The notes under the pieces are model-generated. The model was given only the letters and a program-made list of their open reading frames with translations, made no database searches and had not been told where the DNA came from. From positions 6,330,449-6,394,448 of the forward strand of contig NC_058149.1 of assembly GCF_011075055.1 (NCBI RefSeq): 64,000 nt of DNA, in the 5' to 3' direction. This stretch comes from Mangifera indica. Its lineage: Eukaryota > Streptophyta > Magnoliopsida > Sapindales > Anacardiaceae. Below, in pieces: positions 10,227 through 22,839 of the stretch. A program made the translations under genes and the position numbers. The number at the start of each line of letters is the position of its first letter. The stretch's first letter is position 1.

Positions 10227-13200
10227 ATGGTAGTTAACTATTCATCTTTATTGTCATTGCCTTTCTTGTCAATCATTGCTACCTCTGCCAATACGATCTT
10301 TACTTTTTTGATATTCTTGCTACCTATAACGATCAACATTGGGAGCTATTTTTCTTCCTTCATGGTTCGTGATACTTATCACGCAAAGAAGTTGTTATTT
10401 CTTGATGTGTTTGACATTCATTATTTGCAACATTTGATTGCTAGTAATACACAACCATCGCCACCATTTCTACTTAATGACACTCCTGATTCGACTTGTT
10501 CTTACTAGTTGCATGTTGACATATTTGTTTTGACTTGGATAAATCCACAATATCACCCACACTTGTTCAATCCTTATTGTTGCCTTATTCCATTGTTTTT
10601 AAACCATAGTTCTTGTTTAATCATCGTTTGAATCTAATTTCTAGAATCCACCTTCGATCTATTCTTTAGAAAGCTTTAGATCAACCAATAGTTAATTATC
10701 TCATTGATGGTCCATCTTTGATTCTCTCAATACAGTCAGATTTCCTATTCTTGGTATTGATTTTGTAAAGTACATTGTTGATGGTTTAGGTCTTGAGTAC
10801 CAGTCCTTGATCACTTTCTTACATTTTTAGCCATCCAATACATTTGATGAATTATATGATCTTGTTATTTGGGAAAAACATCTTTAGAAGAAACTCACTG
10901 ATGTGTCTCATCTAGTTGTTGTTATGACTACTACTCAACCCTCATCTCAATCATCGAGTTCATCCAAGTCTTCTAGCAAACGTAACTTTTTTGGTCATAA
11001 TAAACGTGGTCATGGGAAAGTGATCATGGATAACCTACTCTTCACCAACAATCTCAACCCTCATGTTAGCCTACTTTGATCTAGACTTCGATAGGTATTC
11101 TCCTTCAAGGTGTTTCCTAAATTTGCAATAAACATAGACACTTCACTCATATTTGTCCATAGCAAGGAAACCTCGCCTATACAGTCAATTATGTGACTAC
11201 TCTTTTTATCGCTATATTTGTTAATGATTCCTTTATTCGAATTGGGTTTTAGACTCTGGTACTACACATCATATAACACCTAATGCTTTGGTCATATCCT
11301 CTCTTCAACCTCACATAGGTATGTCTTTTGTGGTTGTTAGCAATGGTCATTTATTGTCATTTTCACATCAAGGGTTTGTTTGTCTATCTAAATCTCCTTA
11401 CTCTCCAATTATCTTATTTGATATTTTGTGTTTCATCATTATGTAAAAATTTGTTATCCATTCATAAGTTTACCTCTGACACTATTTTTGTTTGTTTTCT
11501 TAACTCTTCTAGTCTTGTGATTAGGACAAATAAATAGGTCAAATTATTCTCTCTAGTCACAGTAGTAACAGTTTTTATAAATTGACCCTCTTGTTATCAT
11601 CGCCTACTCAGTTGATCATGTCTTATCTGATGTGTGGCATCATCGTCTTGGTTATCCATTTTTCATAGTGCTTAAGATTGTACTTGTCTTCATACCTGGT
11701 CCAATTCATTATTTGTAGGATCCATTATCTGTCTGTCAAGTATATCTTCTTGGTAAAAGTCATTGCCTCTCTTTTACCAAACGTACTTATATTGCTTATA
11801 ACCTTCTTGAGCTTTTTCACCTCAATGTATGAGGTTCTTCTCTTGTCTCATTATTAATCTTTTCATTATTATTTGTCTATTCTTAATTATTTTAGTTGGT
11901 ATACATGGTTATACATTTTGTTTAGGAAGTCTAAGGTTATTGTTGTTTTTGCTCAATTTAAATTAATGATAAAGAAACCTCTTTCTAGTTCTATTCAAAT
12001 TATTTGTTTGGATGGTGGTGGTGAATTTGATAATAAATTATTTTGTTACTTCTTTAAGTCACACAGTAGTACTCATCAACTGTCTTGTCTTTACATTCTT
12101 GCCGAAAATGGTGTTATTGAAAGGAAACTCCATGATATAGTGGAAAAAGAACATTGTCTTCTATTACAGGTTAACCTTACCCTTACTTTATTGGTTTGTT
12201 TTTTATTAACAGGTTTCTTTGCTCACCCCAACTGCTTCATATAAATTGATTCCTCGATCCACTCTTTGTTTATCCTTGGGATATGATGTTTCACATCATA
12301 GGTATCATTACCTTCATGTGCCCATCGGTTGCGTCTACATCTCCTATCATGTACATTTTCATGATACTATCTTTCTTGGCTATGTTGTTACTCTCTCCTC
12401 TTCGAAGCCTTCTTAGGGTTTCTTATCAATTCCGTCTGCGACTATACAACTCTTAAATATGATGGGCCTATTCTCTCTAGTGCTCTTATAATGTCATATG
12501 GTCTTGTGTAACCTAATAATAGCTCTCCACCACTCTCAAACTTTACTAGTTCTCTTATTTCACCTTTAGTTGTTTTCCTTGTCTAATCAATGTGAGACAC
12601 ATTAATTTGGCCTAAGTTTCAAAGCATTAATAAGATTATGGCTTCCTCTCCTCATATGTTTCCTCAGGATCTTATTATTGAAGATATTGATATGGTATTC
12701 CATGAGTTGACCATATTCAATCAATGCTCAATCATTTCATCATTAGCGTCAAGCGATGGGTGACAAAGATAATGCTCTTATGCAAAACAACACTTGGGTT
12801 CTTGTTTCATCGTCTCCTCAACAAAATTCGGTCAGTTGTCATTGGGTTTACAAGGTTAAATGTCGTACAGATAGGTCTATTAAGGTATAAGGCTTGTTTA
12901 GTTACCAAGGTTTTTCACTAGTAGACAGAAATGGATTTTACAAATATATTCAATCTTGTTGTCAAACTAACCACTATTCTCATGATTATTGCTCTCACCA
13001 CTATGTATGATTGGTTGATATGCCAACTTGATGTTAAAAATGCCTTTCTTTACGGGTATCTCACTAAAAAAGTGTTTATTGAGTAACCTCCTGGGTTCAT
13101 AGACCCCACTCAGCCATCTTTTGTTTATCATCTTATTAAAGCTATCTATAGCCTTAAATAGATACCTCGAGTGTGGTATCATTGATTATATTCCTTTTTA

Positions 13201-13450
13201 CTTGATTATGGGTTTGTCAACAGTCAGTCTGATCCCTTACTATTCATACGTCATACCTATACATCAGTTGTGATTCTACTTGTTTATATGCATGATTAAG
13301 TTGTTACTGATTCTGATGCATTGGTTGTTACATATTGTGTCTTTACCTTATGTTTCTACCATATCTTAGCTTGTCGATATATTTACCAAGGGATTGTCTT
13401 GTGAACGTTTTATCTCCTTATGTCATCAATTACAACTCTGTGAGCTCCCA
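10227..13450 (+). pseudogene. Copia gag-pol relic
   Basis: Order seen across frames: a gag-like segment (about 10230-11000); a broken zinc knuckle near 11120-11160 (CNKHRHFTHIC in one frame); protease VLDSGTTHHITPNA (about 11250); integrase core with DGGGEFDNKL (about 12011) and AENGVIERK (about 12100); reverse transcriptase from WVYKVK (about 12850) through TTMYDWLICQLDVKNAFLYG (about 13000) and PPGFIDPTQPSFVYHL (about 13090); then only the terminal RNase H words (DIFTKGL, about 13380) just before the purine tract. The YVDD region is reduced to LLVYMHD near 13280. Gene order (integrase before RT) marks it as copia. Stops in every segment show that it is non-functional. Confidence 0.8.
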
Positions 13451-13457
13451 CTGCAGT

Positions 13458-13467
13458 TGTAGGGGAA
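13458..13467 (+). promoter_or_regulatory. Polypurine tract of copia element
   Basis: tgtaggggaa immediately before the right LTR, the normal place for plus-strand priming. Confidence 0.65.
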
Positions 13468-13666
13468 TGTTAAATAAAATTCCTATTTTGGATGAGTATG
13501 AGTTTATGTGTTTATTGTTTTTTACTTATTCCATAGGATTCAGAATACTCGTACGATTTAGATTCTTTTTCAGACTAGAATTTAGATTGTCCTATAATAT
13601 TATAAATTGTACAATATTTAATTAATAATATTGATTTAGTTTATAGCCCAATTCATAATTCTTTCA
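13468..13666 (+). repeat. 3' LTR of copia element
   Basis: 199 bp, starts TGTTAAATAAAATTCC and ends attctttca; collinear with 9697-9893. Confidence 0.8.
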
Positions 13667-13671
13667 TAAAC

Positions 13672-14127
13672 AACATAAATAATTCTATGAAGATAATTAA
13701 AGAGTTTCATGATCAAGCAAATCCAAAATTTAACATGCAAATATAGAAACCACCTTATGTTGATATGCAAACTAGGATAAAAAATCTGAAATAATCATTT
13801 ATCATATATGAAAACCTGGAAGCCATATTTAAGGAAGATGTCAAAGGGGGAAAGATGATGGCCAAGAGAGGTCTATGCAAGTTGTTGTTTAGTTGCAATA
13901 TTGTGCCTTTTATTTTTTAATTGAAAATCTGTTTGGTTTAGATAATCAATTTTCAAATTTTGAAAACGATATTCAATCAAAAAATTGAGTTTCTTAACTT
14001 TCCAACCCAATATTCGAATCGATTTTTTAGAAACCTTATTTTTTGGTTTGGTTTATGATTAAGATAGCAATTTGATTTGAATATAAGATAATTATGAACA
14101 CCCTTAAAGCAAAGGAATAATAGATGC
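13672..14127. other. No gene seen
   Basis: AT-rich sequence containing a short fold-back around 13950 (caaattttgaaaacgatattc). No coding or repeat family was recognised. Confidence 0.45.
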
Positions 14128-14129
14128 AT

Positions 14130-14775
14130 TCATTAAATATTTCGTCTGTAAAATTAAATTCTAAGCATTGATGAATGAATTTAAAATTTTGTCCCTAAAA
14201 TCATTATCTTAGATGAAATTAAAATTATCTTCAAATATTTCGTACCTAAAATTGTGTGTTAAGTTTTGGTAGATGAAATTAAAATTCTATCTCATAAAAT
14301 GATCATTCTAGGAAAAAATTAATATCATCCCTAGAATATTTTGCCCCTAAAATTAAGTGTTATTTTTTTTGTAGACAAAACTAACATTTTCATCCCCTTA
14401 AATGATCTTTTTGAAATAAAACTAAAATTGTTCGTAAAATTGAGTGCTAAACTTTAATAGACGAAATTTAAAATGATTGTTTTGGGACAAAATTAAAATT
14501 GTTTATAAGTATTTCATCAATAAAATTGAGTGTTACACCTTGAAAAAATTAATATTTTGTTCATTAAAATGATCATTCTAGAATGAAACTAATATTATCC
14601 CAAAAAAATTGGTGCTAAATTTTGATAGACAAAATTAAAGGTTAATCCCCTAAAATGGTTATTCTCAACAAACATGAAATAATCCCTAAATATTTGTTCT
14701 TAAAATTGATTGCTAAACTTTGATAAACAAAATTGAAATGTCTTCGAATATTTTATCTCTGAATTGAATATTTAT
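14130..14775. repeat. Degenerate tandem repeat, period about 85-105 bp
   Basis: At least six imperfect units share the words (c/t)ctaaaattgagtg(c/t)taaa, tttgatagacaaaatt and aaaatgatcattct. Unit starts are visible near 14250, 14349, 14433, 14520, 14603 and 14701. Units vary in length through indels, so this is an old minisatellite-like array, possibly internal repeats of a DNA transposon. Confidence 0.6.
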
Positions 14776-14779
14776 TATA

Positions 14780-15110
14780 GTGATACAAACAATATTATAA
14801 ATGTCACAATACACTTTAAATTTTTTTAACTTTTAGAGACATATAATATAAATACCACTACAAAAATACCACTAAATATTTTTATAACATCAATTATAAG
14901 AAATGCCACAATAAGTTTTTAATTTTTTTTTCTTCTCATGATTTTTAGTGACTTTTTAAATATAAATACCACTAAAAATATGTCATCAAATATTTGTAGA
15001 GTGTCAGTTATAATAAATGCCACTATGTGTTGTTAATTTTTTGACTTCTCATAATTTCTAGTGGCTTTTAACTAAATACCATAAAAAATGCCTCTAAATA
15101 TTATTTTTGT
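14780..15110. repeat. Three degenerate about 110-bp repeats with CACTA-like words
   Basis: Three units share 'ttataa(g/t)aaatgccac', 'taaataccactaaaaatat' and 'aatatttgtagagtgtca'. Alternating gccac/agtggc and ccactacaaaaata words are typical of sub-terminal repeats of CACTA (En/Spm-like) transposons, but no intact CACTA terminus or transposase is present. The assignment is tentative. Confidence 0.4.
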
Positions 15111-16626
15111 TGTTAGAAATCCTCGTACCCACTCTAGTGACCAATCTCCAAGGATTTCTAGTTCTAGTTGTCTTAATTTTTTGCCAATTGATCGACTTGT
15201 GGCTATAACGTATCAATCTATGGATCCTTGTTGTCAAACTCTATGTCCTAGTTCGGTGTTTTAAAGACAATCCCCATGACAATACAAGTTCATTAATAAA
15301 GGTTAAATTTCTAATTTCTTGTGATATTCTTTGTCCATAAAACATATTAATATATACTTAGAAAAATGTCCCAAGAATAGTTAAAGCATGACAAGAGAAT
15401 CAGTGCTTAACACTTGATCGGGAGAACCTTATATGCATATTAAATTACTATTCTTAAAACGTCTATAACTTTGATATTATCATAATAAGGGCACGAATAA
15501 TAGTGACAAAGTTATCATAGTGTTGAATGACTTCATCGAAAGATGATGATAGTTCTCACGTGTTAAAGTTGTTTATTGACAACTTGGTGTAATATATGAA
15601 TGCATGTTGTAGATGTGTTCACTGGACTGACTCATCAAAAGGATTTTATATGTATGGTTGTTCAAATGTATATGGAATATATTCTTTTAGTGAACAAAGG
15701 TATATATGATATTTAGACTTAAGGTCATCAGATAATCTTGTACAAGGATTGGTATAGTTTGACACCAGTCCAATGTAATATGATCAGAGAATTGTCAAAA
15801 AAGTGGTGATTAGCCATACTGAGATCTATATGAAGGCTATGGTAGATCAATAAAGGATTCATCATACTCAAGCACGAAAATTGATATCTTAGTTAGTGAG
15901 ATTGAGTTGATGTTTGATCTAATGTTTTTTTGGTCATTGACAGAAGTCAGTCTATATAACTCAAGGATCCTTAAGAGAGATACTTCATCTATAACTCAAC
16001 CTTGAAGAGATATCGTATGACAAAATGATCAAATTGTATAAGTAACTATACCACTAACAACTTAAGAAGTCATATGCTAGCACTCCATTATTTAGGTGGT
16101 CATAAAGCATTATTAAAGACCAATCTTGGTCTATGTCTAGACATATACTAGGTCGAGAGTCCAAAACAAATCTAATCACTATTGACTTAGTGGAGAACTT
16201 ATGAATACAAAAAGAAGTTGATCCAACTCTAGAAGCATAATATTTTTTGCGTCAAATATAAATCAGATTAGATTTGGATTTTAGATTGAGGATTTCAAGT
16301 CTTGGAAAGGTCTTTAGACTTAAAAATATATTTTATGGTACTTAAAGACTAAAGTAATTTTGAATGGTTAGATTGTATGAGAGAAAGTATAGAGTTAGAT
16401 AGTTTATAATTTTATATGGGCCATCAATTTATGTAAAATAAATAAAATAATACACACACACATTATGTGCAATTCTCTTTCTCACGGGAAATAAAGGTGG
16501 TGCATGTAATGTGTATTATTGTCTCACGAAAATAAATAAGCGCACATTACATGTGTTTAAAGTAAAACAAAGCCTAGCCTCAGATTATTTTCATACAAAG
16601 GGATTATTGTTGTCATGACTTTTCAA
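15111..16626 (+). other. No gene; possible decayed copia-type LTR
   Basis: The stretch opens with TGTTAGAAATCC and soon has a 'ttcattaataaagg' block, an arrangement seen in copia LTRs of the kind at the right of this window (TGTTAGAATATGCCC). No partner copy, primer site or pol lies next to it and its end was not found, so this is a guess. Confidence 0.3.
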
Positions 16627-16635
16627 ACAACTATC
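16627..16635. repeat. Target site duplication, left of element B
   Basis: acaactatc; 8 of 9 bases match 17525-17533 (acaaatatc). Confidence 0.75.
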
Positions 16636-17524
16636 GGCCAAAGGACTATTTCCTAGCCAAGTTTTGGTGCATTCCCAAAGTGACACCCATAGGGTTTAAA
16701 AAACTCAAAGTCCTACTCATGGTCTAACTGGGGTTAAAATTTTCTATTAAAGATATGGGTAAAATCATTATTTTACTAATAATATTAAAAAATATAAAAT
16801 TCATTACATTTTCTCCTTTGAGTTTTAAGAACTAATAACTTCATCTCTGCCTAAATTTTTCTAACTTAGAAAAGTAATATTCCTTTCCCCCCTCCCCCAA
16901 AACCTTGGGTTTATTTTTTTATCCTTTCTAGCCACTATCTTCGGCCACCAACGACAATGCTTTTGCCTAAGGACACACTAGCCACCATCTCTCACCCTTT
17001 TCGAACCACAATGAAGACGTTTCTTCGTCGATTCTAGACAAATTGATGAAAGCACATCAATTTAGACTAATTGATAAAGCCTTATCACTTCGTCGATTCG
17101 TCTAGAATTAACGAAGATGACGTCTTCGTTGATTCATTTGAATCAATAAAAGCTCATCGCTTCATTGATTCCAGACGACTTTTTTTTACATCGAAGAGAT
17201 GATGGTTGGTATGTGGGTTTAAGAATCATCGTCAATGGCCAAAAAGGGTAAGAAAATAAAACCTAGGTTTTGGCAGGGAAAATGTTACTTTTCAAAATTA
17301 GAAAACTTTAGGTAGGGGTAAAGTTGTTAGTTTTTAAAACTTTGAGAGAAAACTTAATGAGATTTATGTTTTTTAACATTATTAGTAAAATGATGATTTT
17401 ACTCTTACCTCTAATAGAAAATTTTAACAGAAGTTAACTCAGAGGTGGGATTTTGGTTTTTCAAATCTTGTGAATGTGTATTTGTCTTGATATTAAAACT
17501 TGGGTGGGAAATACTCTTTTGGCC
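16636..17524. mobile_element. Mutator-like fold-back element, copy B
   Basis: An 889-bp copy of the same family as elements A and C. Ends are GGCCAAAGGACTATTTCC and, at the right, ggaaatactcttttggcc. Inner arms pair over the 'taaaatcattattttacta' (16751) / 'agtaaaatgatgattttac' (17385) block and the ccaaaacctt / aggttttgg block. Nine-bp flanking repeats match at 8 of 9 positions. It is more diverged between arms than A, so older. No transposase. Confidence 0.8.
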
Positions 17525-17533
17525 ACAAATATC
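17525..17533. repeat. Target site duplication, right of element B
   Basis: acaaatatc, one mismatch to 16627-16635. Confidence 0.75.
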
Positions 17534-18339
17534 ACATATTGATGTGTCATTAGACTACATCGGCCCAAGGCCCACACAATTATGGACTTTTAGGCTAAGT
17601 TGACAGGCAAAAAACATAAGGCCTATGACCCAACCCTATATATACAGAGTCAGACTGTGTCGGACCTTAAACGAGTTAACCTGCAGGTCAACACGTCGAC
17701 TTGTTTATATATTGATTAAAAAATAATTATTTAAATTTACTAATATAAATTTCCTTCCATATTAATACGACCAAAGATCATATATTGCAAGTTGATTCGT
17801 CAAATCACATTTTATTTATATTTTTAAAAGATATAAAATCATTTTTCATTACTAATTATCCTATCTAATTAAAAAAAACTTTTTATTTTACTGATGACAC
17901 CACAATGGACTTGTTTTCTCTAACTATGTGTTATTGACTTACCTAATACATGAGCTAAGATAACTATTTTTTATACACTCAACCACCAAGAAGAACCAAA
18001 TAACTCACATGAGTGGTTTTCCAATATTGTCTCTTACATTTTTTCTATACCTACTACTACCCTTATTCCGGTAATGTCTATTAACAACTTAGTTTCTATT
18101 TTGCTTTTATAATTTTATTAATTATTATTTTTCTTTAAAATATTTTAATAATGAAAATACTTAATATGTTATAAACAAAAAAAAAATGTTCAAACAATTA
18201 GGACGATTTCACTTTTGTAAAATCAATTGATCAGGAATGGGTGTAGTGTAAACATTGCAATAGAAAGAATATTATGCACTTAATACGTTGACTGAATATA
18301 CAATCCCCAAAAAGGGGGCTCATCATATTAATTGATTAG
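17534..18339. other. No gene seen
   Basis: A GC-richer patch at 17565-17705 (cggcccaaggccc ... acctgcaggtcaacacgtcgac) is followed by very AT-rich DNA. No transposon terminus or coding region could be supported. Confidence 0.45.
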
Positions 18340-18670
18340 AAATGTAATATGACTTATAAGAAATATCAGTCAAAAAGATTAAATAGATATGATGTTGGAT
18401 CATGGAATATTCATCTTGACAAGAAATTATCTACAAAATATGATAAAATATGTATCAGAAGCACAAGGGCTATAACTCAGTTAGGTAGAGCACTTCGTTT
18501 ACACATGCGCCAATATTTTTCAAAGGAGTCCATCATACACTTAAAAGATTTGATCTTTTTAAGAAATCAATGTCTAACTTCATCACTTTTAGGGAAGAAA
18601 ACAAGAGAATAATAGTTTGACGCATGTTTTGGACTGATTCAGGTGCCTATCTTGGAACCAAATCAAATCC
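18340..18670 (+). other. Plastid-like DNA insertion (NUPT)
   Basis: The text around 18390-18660 reads like plastid DNA: it contains the 5' half of plastid tRNA-Val(UAC), agggctataactcagttagg (18466) continuing through tagagcac and tttacac, followed by a block running 'ggagtccatcatacac' and 'ggtgcctatcttggaacc'. I recognise this arrangement from plastid genomes by memory. The tRNA is only a half, so it is not a functional gene. The open frame across the block (18349-18612) is incidental. Confidence 0.6.
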
Positions 18671-19356
18671 ATCATTGGTTGTGACACATGATTTTGTATA
18701 TATATGTGTCCTTTCTCGCTTTAAACAATACAATATATATTTGATACAACCTTAATCGCAACTAAGAAAGAGTTTCTCTTCCCTCTCACTATAAAGTTAT
18801 CCTAGGTTTTAGTAAGCCTAGAGCATAGTCAAGCCTCTATTGTTATTGTTTCATGTGGATACCAAAAAACAGACATATGTTTGGTTCTAAAAGCAACTTC
18901 ATGACCTTTCTTTATCAATGAAAGACGAAAGAGTCTCTTATGTAGGTTTATTCTATTAATACCCTGTGAAAGTTATTACATGTTTGTAAATTAATTATAT
19001 TATGAAAATTATCTAAAAAGGGTTTTGCAGAGTAATTGTTGTTAAAATAAAAAATTTTAATTTGTTATTACGTTGTCGAAAACCACAAAATCCCTATAGT
19101 CATGAATGTAGATTGTTAATCATTTCTCTCTCTCTTAAATGTTCTCTCTACATATGTCTCTTTTTCTATTGTGAAAACCTCTCTTTGATTTGTTCTTAGA
19201 ATAACTAGAGTATCATTTTAATGATAAGATACAATTATCATTTAACTTTCATGACCCATGACTACAAATGGTCACAATTGCAATTTTGATTTTTCTTCTC
19301 CAAAGTTTAGTTTTAGAAAAGAAAATTCACACTTACAAGGTGGTTTTTGTTATACC
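18671..19356. other. No gene seen
   Basis: AT-rich DNA with a pyrimidine-rich patch near 19120-19190. Nothing recognisable. Confidence 0.45.
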
Positions 19357-20479
19357 TAGCAAACGGGCAGGTTGCACTAGGTTGATACGGGTATGAGTAA
19401 AATGGGTACAAGTTCAAAAAGAGTCGATTATACAGGTACTGAATATGAAAACTCGTACTTGGCTCTACAGGTATGGGTAGACCTATAGGTTACCCGTATA
19501 TGTGAGGTTTTTTTTATTTATAAATTTATAAATAGATGCATTTATTTCTTATGAAATACAATAATATATATAAATTAGCGTTGAAGAATTGTACTGTGAA
19601 ATTGACAAATTTTTAATAAATCAAATTTTAGGGGTTTATCACGCCATGATTGGAAAATGATCATTTTTCCTAGTGAGTAAACATAATAAATAATTACTGT
19701 AATATAACAACAACCAGAAAACAAAAATAAAATTTACAATAAAATGATTATTTAAATTTTACAACAAAATTTATAACTAGAGAATTGTATTGTAAAATGG
19801 AATATTTTTTTCCAATAAAATGGTTGGAAAATGATTATTTTTATAGCACACCCAACTAACACAAAAACAAAATTGATTTCCACTATTACAGTAAGTAAAA
19901 TACAACAACAACTAAAATGGAGTAAAAGAAAAGAACTCATAACAACAACCAAATTGATTTCTTGCAAGTAAAAGAAACCATAACAAAAGAATGCACACAT
20001 TCACAACCAATTAAGAAAAGAAAAGAAAACATCAATAATTACTACATTTAAATGAAATCCAACATATCCAAACTACTATGTAATATTTATCTGATCATGA
20101 TTTGTAAGCTCTGATAAAGGTACCTCAACCTTGGTATGATCTACAACAAAAACAAATTATAAATACAATGAAATATAAATAAGTGTGGATAATGTGATTA
20201 TTTCAAACAAAATTTAGCGCACAATCGTGATGCTGGTGGTTTCCCTTTATTCCATAATCACCGGATAAGTTAATAGCACAAGAAGGTCATCGTCATCAAT
20301 TTCATCATCTAAAGTGAAAAGCAATTATAAAATATTAATTTCTTATAACAAAAACAATCACAATATATTAAAAATAGAAAATTATAAAATATTTGAAATA
20401 TTATGTTAATATGTTACCTTTATATTCATATCCACATAACCAAGTTCGAGTGCATATTAAAGATTCTGCATTATTTGGT

Positions 20480-22541
20480 CAAACTAAGTTTCAATATTTA
20501 TTTAGTACCTTGCTACCAATGTTAAAAGTGGACTCCGAAACAATAGTTGTTATTGGTATACTCATGATGTCACGAGCCATCATGACAAGTATTGGATAAA
20601 GATCACAATACATCTTCCAATGTTTAAGGATATCCACATTATAATGTTTGATGCGATCATACCTCAGCTCTCCCAAGTAAAAGTCTAATCTATACTTCTT
20701 AGTAGAAGTAGCTCTAAACTTAACCTCATAGTAATCAAAGTCAACCTCCTACACAATTTAAATATAAAAATTTGAAATGTAATACATACACACACACATA
20801 ATTAATATATTATTAATTACAATAATATAAAAAAGTATAGTAACTTACACATATATCATCTTTAAAACTAATAAGACTAGAAGTCGCAATTGATGGAACA
20901 ATGGGAACATCTTTGTAAAATTGAACTTCATAAGCTTCAAAAAGCTTATACATTTCTTGATTGACAACCTCCAACTTTCTTTGTGTGATAATTGGGTTAT
21001 AAACCTTTTTGTAGCAAAACTCTGCAAACTCAAACTTAAAACAAGGGTCAAGAACAGTTGCAATAGTTGATACAATATTATAAGAATCCCAATATTTTTC
21101 AAAATTTGGTTTCATTTGTGTTGTCATGGTGCTAATAACTTTATCCTCACTCTCAATCTTTTCATTCAAACGCAATAGAATTTTCTGTACATTTTGAAGA
21201 AACAAGTTTGCATTGGGATATTTGAAACCTGAAAAAAAAGTTGTTATATTATAAAATTGCTTCAAAAATTTGCATATCCTTTCCCCCTATCCTATTCTTC
21301 CTCTGATGGACAATAAGTATAAGCAGACTCTATCAAAGACAAATGAGTAAACATATGACAAAATAATAAAACACTTTCAAGCATTAAAAAGGTTGAATTC
21401 CATTTAGTGGGAACATCCATTCTCAATCATTTTACACTTGTCACACCAATTTCTTGAGCAAGTTCTCCAAATTTAATTCTTTTACTGTCACTTCCTTTGA
21501 TATATTTCATACTTTATTGAATATTATGTAAAGCCATGCTAGCAACTTTTAACCCTTATTGAACAATACGATTCAAGATATATGCACAAGATTGCACATG
21601 AAAAAAATTACCTTTACATAATAATGAATTTTGCGCACAAAGTTTACTTTTTAAAATATCTTCCATCTTATCATTATTATTGCATTGTCCAAAGTAAGAA
21701 AGAAAATTTTCTTTTCAATTCCCCATTCTTTAAAGAAGTGACAAAAAAGCCCTAGAGTGTGGAGGTGGAATATGGCAAAAATTGAGAATTTTACTTTGTA
21801 ACAACCAATTCTCATCTATGTAATGAGCGATCAAAGAAATATACCTTTTAGTTGTACAAGAAGCCTATTTATTAGAAATAAAAAATATTCTACTAGGAAC
21901 CCTCCTTAAAACATGCTTAATCTTTTCCTTTTCCCTTTTATATATTTTAAGCAAAGCGGTGTTCCTAGTGTAAGACTTAACATCAAGATTCACATTGTTA
22001 AACACATCTCTAATTATTTCATGCTACACTATTGAATATGAATAATTATGTTTAATAATTCCCACTGCCATCTTTTCAAGATAAGACTCTCGACAAATCT
22101 TTTTAGTTTGCAATTTATTTTTATAATCGTGGTTATGAATTCAGTCACTGTGTATTAAGTTTACCCATTCAACAAATTCTAATGGGGTCCTTAGTTATAA
22201 AAAAAAATTGATGTGCATCAGTGCAGACATTTTTTAGGACAATCTTCCATATTACACTTCAAATTTTTAGTCCCTTTTGAGGAACTACGATATGCATAAG
22301 ATTTACTGCAATATATACACTTCACCCTTTCACTGCCTTTCTCATCAAAATATGTTTCAAATTGCTTCCGAACATCACAAGTTTTACATTTACTTCTAGT
22401 TTTAGAAGTAACATTACTATTGACAGGAGGTTTCATTTCTGTATTTGAAGATTGAGACTTCTCCATAAGAATACTTGTGTGTTGTGTTATGAGACTATCC
22501 ATATGAAAATTGATACAATCACATGAAACAATAGATTCCAA
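20480..22541 (-). pseudogene. hAT (Ac/RICESLEEPER-type) transposase relic
   Basis: Read on the minus strand. The N-terminal part (22541 to 22218) has a BED zinc finger: CIYCSKSYAYRSSSKGTKNL with a downstream C/H end, though the final histidines are disturbed. The middle part (about 22000-21270) is full of stops but keeps words such as IKFGELAQEIG and DVPTKWNST. The DUF4413-like segment at 21265-20813 keeps MKPNFEKYWDSYN and ATVLDPCFKFEF. The C-terminal dimerisation domain at 20676-20491 keeps ILKHWKMYCDLYPIL and IPITTIVSESTFNIG. Domain order and words are those of plant hAT transposases of about 650-700 residues. Frameshifts and stops show that it cannot act. Confidence 0.82.
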
Positions 22542-22839
22542 TAAATTTGCGGGACATTAATTATTGTAGCTAATTTTTTTTCTTTTTTATACATATGTAA
22601 CCATATATTTTTTTATTATACATTTATAACCTAAAACATAAAAAATTCAAAATACCCTTTAAAATTCAAATTCCCTAGCCAGGCATTCAAAATCACCCAA
22701 CCAAGACAAATAAAACTCACCCGGCAACCAAGAACCATAGTCATCGCCAACACAGCCAAGTCATTGGCCGTTTATGGACAGATCAAGCCGACCGGTGACT
22801 TGGCTATTGTAATTTCACTTTTAAATCTGTTTCAAATTT

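Larger units (their letters stand above)
9697..13666 (+). mobile_element. Decayed Ty1/copia retrotransposon with both LTRs
   Basis: A 3.97-kb element: short LTRs of about 200 bp, a tRNA-iMet-like primer site directly after the left LTR, copia-order pol remains and a purine tract before the right LTR. Flanks taaat (9692-9696) and taaac (13667-13671) agree at 4 of 5 bases, which fits an old target duplication. The LTRs have drifted visibly (many substitutions by eye), and the pol is full of stops, so it is an old, dead copy. The RT C-terminus and most of RNase H are missing by internal deletion. Confidence 0.85.

Noticed and set aside
18466..18507. Functional tRNA-Val gene
   Set aside because: Only the 5' half is present with no matching 3' half nearby, and it is embedded in plastid-like sequence.
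18349..18612. 87-codon open frame
   Set aside because: It runs through the plastid-like tRNA half and spacer, so it is incidental.
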